Of a stretch of DNA of 64,000 nucleotides, positions 54,974-64,000 are shown piece after piece. The notes below the pieces were generated by a model. It was not told the DNA's origin. It worked only from the letters and a program-made list of their open reading frames with translations, and searched no databases. Location: positions 342,298-406,297 of the forward strand of contig JAOCPU010000026.1 in NCBI GenBank assembly GCA_035772785.1, written 5' to 3'. The position numbers and the translations under genes were made by a program. Positions within the stretch are counted from its first letter, which is position 1, and every line of letters begins with the position of its first letter. Origin of the DNA: Phlebiopsis flavidoalba. Lineage: Eukaryota > Basidiomycota > Agaricomycetes > Polyporales > Phanerochaetaceae.

Positions 54974-56434
54974 CTAACTGATAGCCAGAAGCGCGATAAC
55001 CAGAGGGATAGTAATCTGCAGCCAGAGAGGAGGCTGTTGACTTGCTTTCGCACAGTGCCCACCCATAAGCTTTGCGATACCGCCTTCCTCAGTAGAACAG
55101 CCGCAGGTAATCCGAAGAACTGGCAGCTTCAAATGACTTTGTCGCCGAAGAGTCGCCAGCAGATGAGCTGTGGATAGCACCAAACCTTCTTCGTCGGTAG
55201 AGAAAGAACAGCAGGAGACGCAGCTTCAGAAGCAGAGACGACATCATCGACGCTAGAGGTTCCCTTGGGGGCTGACTTGGCTTTGGAAGACGAGGCAGAG
55301 AGTTGAGACGTCTTCGCTGAGCTAGACGCACTGGCGGTTTCAGAACTACCGCTCTTGGTCTTGGGTGTCGTAGTCGACTTGTGAGACGTGGTGCTTGTAG
55401 AAGAGCTGTTCTTTTCCTTGTCCTCAGAGGCAGTCTTGGTACTCTTCGCGCCCTTCGCAGACGAGGAATGGTGAGAATCATCGCTGTCTCCGGATTCCTC
55501 ATCTTTGTTTCCACCGTCGCCATCGTCGTCGGCATCATGTTTGTCGCCCTTGTGCTTCTTGTCGTCTTCGTCGTCTCCACCGTCATCGCCGTCGTCGCTC
55601 TTACGCCTGTGCAGTGTCTCTAGATCCACGGCTGATATTTGTTTCGCTGTGCACGATGTCGGCCTCGTCCCACTGGTGTGCATGGGCAGCTCGAGCTTTC
55701 AGAGTCGTCAAAAGTATCCGGGCCGTCGCCTGAGTTGTGGTCGTCGTCTTCTGAGCTAACATCGATCGTATCCGAGCTGGGGTCCTCGTCTACGTCCGGG
55801 TCGGGATCCGAGTCTGGATCGTCAGCAACAAGGCTGCCCGCGCCCCAGGGGATAGCCTGTCCGTCGGGCTGAGTCGCATTTGGTGGGACAACAGTCTCGC
55901 CGTCTGGGGATGCAATCTGTGAGGCATGATGTGTGAGATAATAGTCAGACGTAGGGTATGATAAGTTACGCACGGTAAAGCGAGTAGTCCATGTAGCATT
56001 GGCTGTTTGACCATTGTTGGTAAACTACGATCGCAACTTAGCACACGTGAAGCCGTAGGCGGATAGTGAAGCGCACCTGGTAGAAGTAAATCGCCGAATA
56101 GGGGTCGACTTCAGGACATGTCCAGTTGAAAGGAGTGAGGTTCGCATCAGTGCCGTCAAGGCCTCCCACAACGTTGGTGACGAAGGTCATGTTGGTATTT
56201 GAGCCCGACATCAAGTCTGAAAGAATCAATGATTTTGATCATCCACTAAATATTTCCGGACATACCGATAGTCACGTTCGTCCACGTTCCACTCTGGTCA
56301 ACGTCCCATTCGAGTGTACAGTTGTCGCCCGCGTTGAACGTCTGTCCTGGTCCAGGAGCGGTGGGGACAAAATCTGCAGCCGCCAGCGACATCATAGAGA
56401 GAGGAATAGCCACTAGAACCAGCGTAGAAGCCAT
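54974..56434 (-). CDS. Kre9/Knh1-like, Ser/Thr-rich GPI-anchored cell-surface protein
   Basis: The start MASTLVLVAIPLSMMSLAAA is a signal peptide. The mature N-terminal domain matches the fungal Ser/Thr-rich GPI-anchored (Kre9/Knh1 N-terminal) family: FVPTAPGPGQTFNAGDNCTL with EWDVDQSGTWTNVTIG. An intron leads to DLMSGSNTNMTFVTNVVGGL, DGT and TCPEVDPYSAIYFYQ. After another intron come FTNNGQTANATWTTRFT, then IASPDGETVVPPNATQPDGQ and AIPWG. A highly acidic Asp/Ser tract (DPDSDPDPDVDEDPSS) is followed by a mixed Asp/Lys/His run and a long Ser/Thr/Lys/Ala-rich stalk. The gene probably ends with PLWLQITIPLVIALLAIS before the stop at 54974, a hydrophobic C-terminus of the GPI-signal kind, although the link across a frame change or intron near 55100 is inferred. 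Likely cell-wall or plasma-membrane surface. It is divergent from VPS24. Confidence 0.8.
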
Positions 56435-56620
56435 GACGAAAGCAGATGGAAAGCAAGAGGTGAAAGCGAACGACCGGCGTGAGGGTGACCGTGGGTGAGG
56501 ATACCAGACCACCTGGGGGTATCAGCAAAGCTGAAAAGAAGCAGTAGACGCTGCTGCCCAACATATCCACCAGAGAGGCTGACATGAAACCCATCGTCCC
56601 ACGAGGCTAACGTCGTCCAA

Positions 56621-56627
56621 ATTTATA
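56621..56627 (-). promoter_or_regulatory. TATA-like element of the GPI-protein gene
   Basis: TATAAAT on the minus strand, about 187 bp upstream of the start at 56434. Confidence 0.45.
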
Positions 56628-56830
56628 CGGTCGCGGCACACTTCGAAGGCGGGTAGACGCGCCAAACCTGTGCGCGACGCGCCTGATGCGCCGTTTTGAT
56701 GCGCTCTCCTATCGCCACATGCCGGACGCGGGACATTAGGGCGCTTACCATCCGTACACCCCTCCACCACCGACCTCGCCTTGCACGTCTCCCTCTATCG
56801 ACCCCTCTCACCCTCTCCCGCGACACACCA

Positions 56831-57683
56831 ATGCAGAGCATAAACCGATTTTTGTATGGACCGACGCCAGAAGAGCGGATACGTGCGTGGCAGTCGAAAC
56901 TGCGCGCAGAGCAACGTCAGCTTGACCGAGAGATGAGGCAGGTCAGTTTTCCATTTATTGCTTAGTGGGTGTACTGACGTTCAATTCATAGCTGGACACT
57001 GCTACTGCAAAAGCTCGACAGACCGTGAAACAGCTGGCAACGAAAGGCGACGTGAAGAGTGCGCGGATATTAGCGAAGGAGGTGGTCCGGAGTAACAAGC
57101 AGAAGGACCGGCTCTCTGTGAGCAAGGCGCGTCTAGGCTCAATAGGCGTCCAATTGAATCAACACTTGGTATGTTGGACTAAATAAGCATTAGCTTGATG
57201 CTGAAAGAGACATGGTATAGCTATGACGAAAGTGACTGGGTCGTTGCAAAAGTCCACAGAGATTATGAAGCTCTCGAACCAGCTCATCAAGCTACCGCAA
57301 ATCAGTGCTGCGATGCGCGAAATGAGCATGGAAATGACAAAGGTGAGTGAGATCTGAGTTTTAGCGCGTCCCCATCTTGACATAGTCTCCAGGCCGGCAT
57401 TCTAGAGGAGGATGATGGACGATACCCTTGCAGTGGAGGAGGACGAAGAGATAGAAGAGGAGGCTGACGCCGAAGTCGACAAGGTCTTGTTTGATTTGAC
57501 AAATGGAAAGCTGGGGCAGGCGGGTACAGTGCAGAACGAGCTGCCGGTGCGTAACTTGCCTTTGCTGCAGTGTGCCAGATTTCTAATCGCCGCATACAGT
57601 CACTCGAAGACAAACTCGAGGACGAAGAAACAGAAAGAGTCATGGAACAGTACCGGCAGCAACTCAGCGGCCTCCTCAGTTGA
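56831..57683 (+). CDS. VPS24: Vps24/CHMP3, ESCRT-III subunit
   Basis: Vps24 co-polymerises with Snf7 and Vps2 on endosomes to form multivesicular bodies. Five exons are visible. Exon 1 (56831-56941) reads MQSINRFLYGPTPEERIRAW to QRQLDREMRQ. Exon 2 (56992-57168) reads LDTATAKARQTVKQLATKGD, VKSARILAKEVV and RLSVSKARLGSIGVQLNQHL. Exon 3 (57221-57342) reads AMTKVTGSLQKSTEIMKLSN, QLIKLPQISAAMREMSMEMT with K. Exon 4 (57393-57546) reads AGILEE, MMDDTLAVEEDEEIEEEADA and EVDKVLFDLTNGKLGQAG. Exon 5 (57600-57683) reads SLEDKLEDEETERVMEQYRQ with QLSGLLS and TGA. Length of about 220 residues is normal. The acidic linker and a C-terminal helix (MIM position) are kept. One missing base at the exon 2/3 junction and one extra base at 57411 break the frame in an otherwise perfect family member. 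Confidence 0.97.
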
Positions 57684-60600
57684 TCTTACCGGACCCACCG
57701 ACAACACCCCTTCCATCTATGTACTATTCCTCGGAGCAGAGTGTACAGTATCATCGATTATATTCTATTCATGGTCACAAGAGTTGGAATACAGCCCTGC
57801 AATACGGCAGAGCACAAGATCGCTTTCGCCATGACGTACTCCGCCGATTGCTGTCTCGCTAAACTCAGGGCTCGTAGAGTCCCAACGTTCCTGATTTACA
57901 TGGCCCTCGGTGCATTGTACCTCTCGAGGACAATATGCATTGAGTGCGGTCCTCGAAGCCGATCTGACAAGCCTGTGCTTGCTACCCCCTCTCTGAACCC
58001 ACTCTATAGGCACCCACAGGGCCGATCTGTGACCCACCGGGATCTCCTCGCAGTACATCAAAGGCGACAGCTGTACACGGTGCGATGAACCTCGGGATAT
58101 CCTGTTTACGAGCTGAATTTCCAGCCAACTGGGGTATTTCTAGGTAGCCCCTGACGCTTGCGCCACAAATAGCCAGCGATCGGTGGCAGGTGTTCTGGGC
58201 TCTGCGTGATCGACGGGCGCGACTTGCCACTTGGAGCATTCAAGCACGCCGGCCGTGGCGAAGGCGAGAGGGCCGCTCCTTCTCCCACTTACTTGGGTGA
58301 GTCCGGAACTTCCGGGACACAGCTGCGGTGATCAAACATTCTCGATGCTTATACGTTCTTTCTTGCATGCTGTGATAGCTAATAAAAGCCTCGGAGGAGG
58401 ATTGTCAGGGCGTACCTCGGATCCGGAGGGGAGGTTAGAGACTGCGTTTGCGGCCTGCACGGCCTGCACACGGACAAAGAACGTCCGTTTCTTGCGCATC
58501 CACAGCATTGTTCAATGTGGACAGCGTAAGACCTGACATGGACGACTTGCTACTCGGGTGAGTTCTTGCGACAAATCATGCATACCATTTACGGCGCGAC
58601 TGAGGCGGGCTAGAGGTGTCTACGCCTTGCCTATGGAGTCGGGCTGGTTGATCATGGGGTGTACAGGGACAGGAGCAATCTACTCCCTGTTGGCATGCGT
58701 CGCACGGGAGAGAGTTCCTGCTGTGGGTGCCTGTTCGCAGGGTTCCTGCCAGCCACGCGGAGCGTAGCTTCAACGGCGTTCGAGATCTATCCTCCTGCTG
58801 ATTCGTTTGCAATTCGGACATCTACTTCAACTGTTCAGATGCTGGCCGGTGATATGTGAGCCGGTGGTGACATTCTCAATAGTGACTGCTTAGGGCAATG
58901 TTTACTGAAAGTGTGCGCAAGAGCCCAACCGAAACCGCGTACGTCATGGCCCGCCTTGGCTGAAGACGGTGGTGTTGGCCTTATCATTGCTATAGCTGCT
59001 CGGAGATGTCGTCACAAGGCAGTCGATCCTATGACCTGTGCCGCCATTGGTTCATATGTGGGGGCTGTGCAATTTCTCGTCTGGCCGCGGGAGTGCCTTA
59101 CTTATCGAGCGGTCGGCAGAGAGGGGTTTCTATCGCTACGCCTCAGCCGCACGCTTTTCCCGTCGCCGGAGGGGCGATTTCCCCGCATGGTCCCGCAATA
59201 TCCAGCACCACTCAAACGCTCAGTACTTATAAACACCGTTACCTCGACAGCGGAAGGGACGCTGAACGCACCATCAAAGGAACTCTCCCGCTAGGTCTGC
59301 AGCAAGCGCTAAGTAGGTACGATTATCTGGGTCACCTGAACAACTTGACCTATCCAACGATTGCAGCACTTTCCTTTCTAAGTTGGAAAGCTCTTTCATT
59401 TCGGCGGCTGCTGCAGTCTTCGGTCGCTTCGCTCTGCTGCTAGGCCTGCGCTGGCATCAGCGCGATTGCCGAGGTGACGTTGCGCTCTTTTCGACGGCGT
59501 CGTGTCCCGCTCTGGAGGCGAATCTACCGGGGTTTTTATTCCTACCTGTCGCGGGCAAAGTCGGAGCACGTGCTGCGGGCATGTACTGTGGGGAATCCCT
59601 TACATCAATTGCAGCGGCTGGAAGAGGGGGGGATTGAAGATACCCCACAACGCACTGTTGTGTATATCGTTCTAGGCGCCCAATCCGATTTATCATTCAC
59701 TCTGCTCCTACCAACGGTGAGGCGGCTGAGGGGGAAGGGGGAGACGGAAGTCGGAGAGGTCTACTCGTTATTCACATTCCTTCGTCCGCGCGGTGGGACC
59801 CTGGTCCGTGCCTATTCCTGGCAAGGGCAAAATCGACGTATAGGCCGCCTTTCGCATGCAATACATTTCCTCCGTGTTGCTTCTTCATCCGCTAGATTCA
59901 TTGGTAGAAGCGCGATGAACAATTGTAATATCGCGTGCCGACAAGGCCCTGGGGGGCAGAAAAAAAAAACTGCAGCGACAACAACTTCGAGCGACATGCT
60001 CATCGGTGAGTGATAGTTACTTGACTGCATGACGAAAGGTGTTAGTGTGAGTATTCTGTTCAGTCGGAGGGCCGCCACAGAGCTTGACGAAGGTCTTGGA
60101 GAGGGCATAGGGCGTTGGGAGGGCAACCTCGGGGGGGGGGACGACCGAGCAAACTCACTCCGCACTTAGACGTCGTCGTTCTTGGAGAGATGGCCGACAA
60201 GGACATCAGCTCGGTATCAATGTTATTGCTTGAAGTGACGCTGGTCATAGCCAAAAAGCTTGGAAGAACGCGTGGGGGGGGGGCATCGCGGGATTTCAAA
60301 GTCAAGCACGGATAATAGACCTTCGACTGTGGGTTCATTACCATACCAAGCTTAACCGCCCACGCAAAACATGTCACACCCCGGACCCGTTAGACAGCCT
60401 ATAAGTACGCGCCATCTATGCTGCTCAGGCATTCACGCTCCGACTAACCGAAGTGTGGCGGAAGAAATGCGATCAACTGCCAAGAATCTCATTTTCACGC
60501 GCCCAATGTCGACATGTATACGGACCGGAGTTCACAATCTCGGGTTCTGCTCCAAGCCATTCCTCGCAGCATTTTCATTTGTCGTCCGTACGTGATATTT

Positions 60601-60900
60601 CCCGAGTTGAAATACGACGGTGGATGGCCGCCCAGCATGTTCATTCATCCCGCGATGTCGCTCTTCGGATGGATCTGTTGAGACATGAGCGGATCTGAGC
60701 GCGGCTGTCTCACCAGCGACTTGGTCCTGGACGCGCCGAGTCACGCTCCAGAAGGATCGCATCGGCGGAACGTAACTGTGCGTCGCATGGAGCAAGCATA
60801 ATTTAGAAGAGTTTACTGAAATGGTATGGTAAATCGCGCGTACATAACAGGAGAACATGCATGGAGGAGGCGACATAGACAAGTGCCGACCCTCAAGATG
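57684..60900. other. 3.2-kb region with unassigned coding-like fragments
   Basis: Several long open frames exist. A plus-strand frame of 179 codons at 59474-60013 starts MTLRSFRRRRVPLWRRIYRG. Others are at 58911-59294 and 59006-59443, where one frame reads STYKHRYLDSGRDAERTIKG and LPLGLQQALSRYDYLGHLNN. Near 60115-60300 a frame reads GRPSKLTPHLDVVVLGEMAD and KDISSVSMLLLEVTLVIAKK. They look like natural protein, but I recognise no family and cannot decide exon order. An A-run (9 A) sits at 59961-59969. Confidence 0.45.
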
Positions 60901-60935
60901 GGAAAGCCGTGTAGATCCTCTGATCTATGCCGAGC

Positions 60936-63221
60936 TCAGGCTCGGCCAGTGCGGGATACCGCCCACACCGCTGAATTGCATGAGGCCCTCTCTTCGCTAA
61001 CGCAGGGAAAATAATCCCGAAAAGAAAGAAGAAACGCCTCGACCTGCTCATAGTCCCCCTTCTGGACCATGAGCTCGTTGAAGACCGATCCAGTTGATGA
61101 CCCGATCTTCTCACTCTGAAGTCTGTTGCGCAATCCGCAGCAGCGCGCCGTCCAGGAGGTCGCCGAGCCCCGCCCGCTGCACAAGGCGCCCGTCGGCCTC
61201 GCTGGGCATGCAGAACGCGTCCGGTACCACACCTCGAAGACGAGACTCACGCGACAGCTCGGGGTAGCGCCAGCGCGTGATTTGGGAAGACACGGTGATG
61301 ACGTCATAGGACGTCCTTCAGCACGCCGACCCAGCGACTGTTTGTAGCACGCGCGTAGGAGAGATGAAGATGGTTATTCGCGTTAGTTTGGTGCAGCAGC
61401 TTCTAACGATAGGGGTGGCAGAAGCCTCCCCCCGTCGAGCTAACGCCAGTACGACGGTCGCAGTGGGTGGTTTAGAGAAATCCCGTATGCCTTTCGAGGG
61501 TGGATCCCGTGGGCGGTCAAGTGCGCTCTGGTAGACTGCGGGTGCAGGACACATCATGTTCAGCGTGCGGAGATGGTCCATGCAGAGACAGGTCCTGAGA
61601 GAACGGCATCGAGGACAGACCGAGCCGGTGTCATTCGATTCGGCGAGCAGAGGTCGCGCGCACGGACGGGTGGGCTGGCCCAGTTGTTTTGAGTACGACG
61701 GAAGAAGTGGCGTCCAGCACCAGATTGCCCCATACGCAGGTTGGAGCGTGTTCCTATGTTCTCGCAATACAGACCTAGGACAGTAGCGAGCTCCGATACT
61801 GGCTTGCCTGTGCGAGTATGAGGGTACACAGGACAGAAGATCGAACGGATGGCGAAGGGGGTGTTTCCAGGACTGAGGTTAGCCTAGTGAGATAGTCCAC
61901 CTCGTGTAAGGCCAAAAGCTCCTGCAAGACTGAGGTAACAAAGGATTCGAGCATTTCAGAGAGCAAAATGGGGGCGAAATTGACTCCTGCCTCGTCCGGA
62001 ATGCTCGGGTACGCCTAGTCAGGTAGCAAGGTGGTAGCCTAGAGCGAGTCGACAGGACGTTGGGGTGCGAGATGAGGGGCTACTGGCCTAGGAATGTGAC
62101 GAACATGGGGAGAGTCTTGTATGGTACAGAATCCCCGGCTTTTTCGACCCAGCGTCCTTCGAAGACCCCCGTGAGACGGGGTTCCCAGAGGGACCACGTC
62201 ATCCGGATTTACGTTAGGGGGACAGGGACATATAGACGATTATCCCGGAAGAGGTGTATTTGGGCCACCGCACGCCAGGTACCCTACGACAAAACAAGGG
62301 TACAAGGTGCGAGGTCCTTCTTCAAGATCACAGACATAGGATAACCATCTTGCCAGCGTTCATGTGTGTAGGTGGCCCATCACCTCATGAAGATCGCAGC
62401 TCTGGTAGGAGTGTTGTGCCCATATTCTGCGTTGTCTTGTGAAGTCCAATCGAGTCTGATCTGGGGGCCGAGGCTGTAGATAGTAGACACTGTCAGAAAG
62501 AATCACTACAAGACATTCACAGGGGATCACCTTGGCAAGGAAACGATGAGAACTAACAAAGGACGAGCCTGACGTGGCAAGCAATGTACAAGCACAGATG
62601 GCTTATAAGCGTCGATCCATGGACGATCGGATCCACCGAGACTCCGCACCGCATATTCGACGCTCTTGAACCTCATTGCCCCATCATAGCCCCCGAGGCT
62701 TGGCGCGCGGTGATTGCAGAGTCCCGAATACCCGTCACATGCGCAGGCTGAAACAAGCGAATCTCACCGGCGGCGCGCTCACGAAGAGCAGGCAGGCGGC
62801 GTCCGATGACAAGTATGCGTGCTTCTACACGTCGATGTTACGTCTTGGCGGAGGCCTATGCGCTGAAGCAGAAGTGGAAACTCAAGGAGATATCTAGCAT
62901 CCAGTAGTGAAGTACTGAAGAAGCAGTCTTGTCAGTATGACGATGCTCAGCTTCTTCAGTGAATGGGTGGAAGGGCCTACCTTCATTCCTGTTTCCGCGG
63001 CATGCCATGCCGCCCGGGTAGCTTGTCCAGGTGCAGAGACGGCGCCAATGGCGCCCGTACTGTACCGCCCATAAGTAATATCGATTCTTGCAGGCTCGTC
63101 CGCAGGGCGACAATGTCGGGCGTGAGCCAGAATCAATGTGCATGCGGGGTCGATGCCTTGGTCTAGATAGGTGGTGCGTGCGTACGTTTAGGTTAGGTTT
63201 CCGTGCACTGCGGTCCTCCAT
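60936..63221 (-). CDS. Possible large unidentified gene, helical repeat-like fragments
   Basis: In order on the minus strand: DIVALRTSLQESILLMGGTV with RAPLAPSLHLDKLPG (63020-63130), MRFKSVEYAVRSLGGSDRPW (about 62615-62675), VAQIHLFRDNRLYVPVPLT and TGVFEGRWVEKAGDSVPYKT with LPMFVTFLGQ (62080-62270), PILLSEMLESFVTSVLQELL with LHEVDYLTRLTSVLE (61860-61975), SVRSSVLCTLILAQASQYRS, and near the end ARLVQ-like GRLVQRAGLGDLLDGALLRI with QQTSEKIGSSTGSVFNELMV and QKGDYEQVEAFLLSFRDYFP (60990-61190). The fragments switch frame as in the known genes. Helix-rich composition suggests a HEAT-like or scaffold protein, but I cannot name a family and the span may hold more than one gene. Confidence 0.4.
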
Positions 63222-64000
63222 CTCGTTGTTTCACACATGAGCTCCATCAACATGCTTCATTCTTAAGTTGCGTTTCCAGAGTCTGATTGTCCATGGCAGG
63301 CAAGAAAGCAGGTCGTCACGAGTAGTATGGCGCAGTAACCTTCGCCAAGATGACAGCTGGGGTCGACTCGGGACACGAGACAAGTTTGTAGACAAAACAC
63401 CCTGTGTGTCGACGAGATATACGTGTCAAAAACCTCGGTGGGAGGGGTGCAGTTGAGAAAACGAAGAGGGAAAAGAAAGGAAAAGAGAACGCCTCGTGGG
63501 TGCCCGTATTTGGTTCTATTTACTCGGATGTTCGTGGTTCGAGACAGCGCTTAGACTATGGCAGTAGACGCCCCGCCGAGTGGCCGATCGCGTTCAAGTT
63601 CGTTCAGGCAACCAAAAATCATTAGACTCTATTGGGATTGGATGAGAGACGTTTTTATTTTTTAGAAGTGGCTCTAAGAACTTTCCGCCCCGATAGGCCA
63701 CTGGGTGTCTGTATTTGGCTTTTGTTTATCAAAAGCTTCACGTGTCACGTACACGCCCGATCGTGCGCACAAGTATGTATTCGGCCACCACAAGTAAGAA
63801 AGGTATAGCAACGTCTGAGAAACAGTGCTAACACGGAGAATAATATCGTTGGTGATTATTTGGTTGTTCAAGCTGACGTGGCTCAGTCTGTACATGATGC
63901 GCAAGGCTCATAAAATTACTATAGCTCCAAGATACTGAGCTCTGCTTTCCAACAGTGGCGGTACAAAAACACTAATGATACACCGACAGAAGTAGAAAAA
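63222..64000. other. Right-end region, no gene supported
   Basis: Short frames on both strands without motif. AT-rich towards the edge. Nothing assignable. Confidence 0.6.

Overview
The window is eukaryotic nuclear DNA, almost certainly from a filamentous basidiomycete (Agaricomycetes-type). Support comes from GT-AG introns of about 50 nt that recur inside nearly every gene, compact spacing on both strands, and a set of fungal housekeeping families. There are no ribosome binding sites, operons, rRNA or CRISPR. The species cannot be named from this sequence.

Almost every recognisable gene is broken by one-base insertions or deletions, including genes that should be essential: NOP14, mitochondrial SerRS, ATR, VPS24 and SPT3. 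Family motifs simply continue in a neighbouring frame. I read this as consensus error in a low-accuracy assembly rather than mass pseudogenisation. CDS entries are therefore gene spans (start codon to stop codon, introns included), and internal exon borders are given only where visible.

Layout, left to right. 1-3.85 kb: two unidentified genes on the plus strand that share a C-terminal module. 4.1-9.2 kb: NOP14 and a glycerophosphodiester phosphodiesterase, both minus. 10.1-20.7 kb: four plus-strand genes, namely a gephyrin/CnxE-type molybdenum cofactor enzyme, a class 3 lipase, a disordered Agaricomycete protein and mitochondrial seryl-tRNA synthetase. 20.9-23.6 kb: CWF19L1/Drn1, minus. 24.2-28.7 kb: an MDR alcohol dehydrogenase (plus), mitochondrial-type methionine aminopeptidase (minus) and a short-chain dehydrogenase (plus). 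28.9-36.2 kb: a minus-strand run of a two-cassette soluble ABC ATPase, SPT3, an RNase III and PAPS reductase. 36.2-39.0 kb: gene-poor DNA with homopolymer tracts. 39.1-41.2 kb: the COX assembly factor COA3 and an unnamed membrane protein. 41.9-50.6 kb: the ATR checkpoint kinase. 51.2-52.6 kb: an RTA1-family membrane protein. 55.0-57.7 kb: a Kre9/Knh1-like GPI-anchored protein and, divergently, ESCRT-III VPS24. 57.7-64 kb: coding-looking fragments that I cannot identify.

The genes do not form one pathway. Themes are mitochondrial function (SerRS, methionine aminopeptidase, COA3), RNA processing and ribosome assembly (NOP14, CWF19L1, RNase III), sulfur and molybdenum assimilation (PAPS reductase, CnxE), lipid turnover (lipase, GDPD) and genome or transcription control (ATR, SPT3). 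I found no convincing mobile element, tRNA, secondary-metabolite cluster or new defence-like system. The most novel material is the paralogous pair at the left end, the unnamed minus-strand genes near 40-41 and 53.5-54.5 kb, and the unassigned right end.
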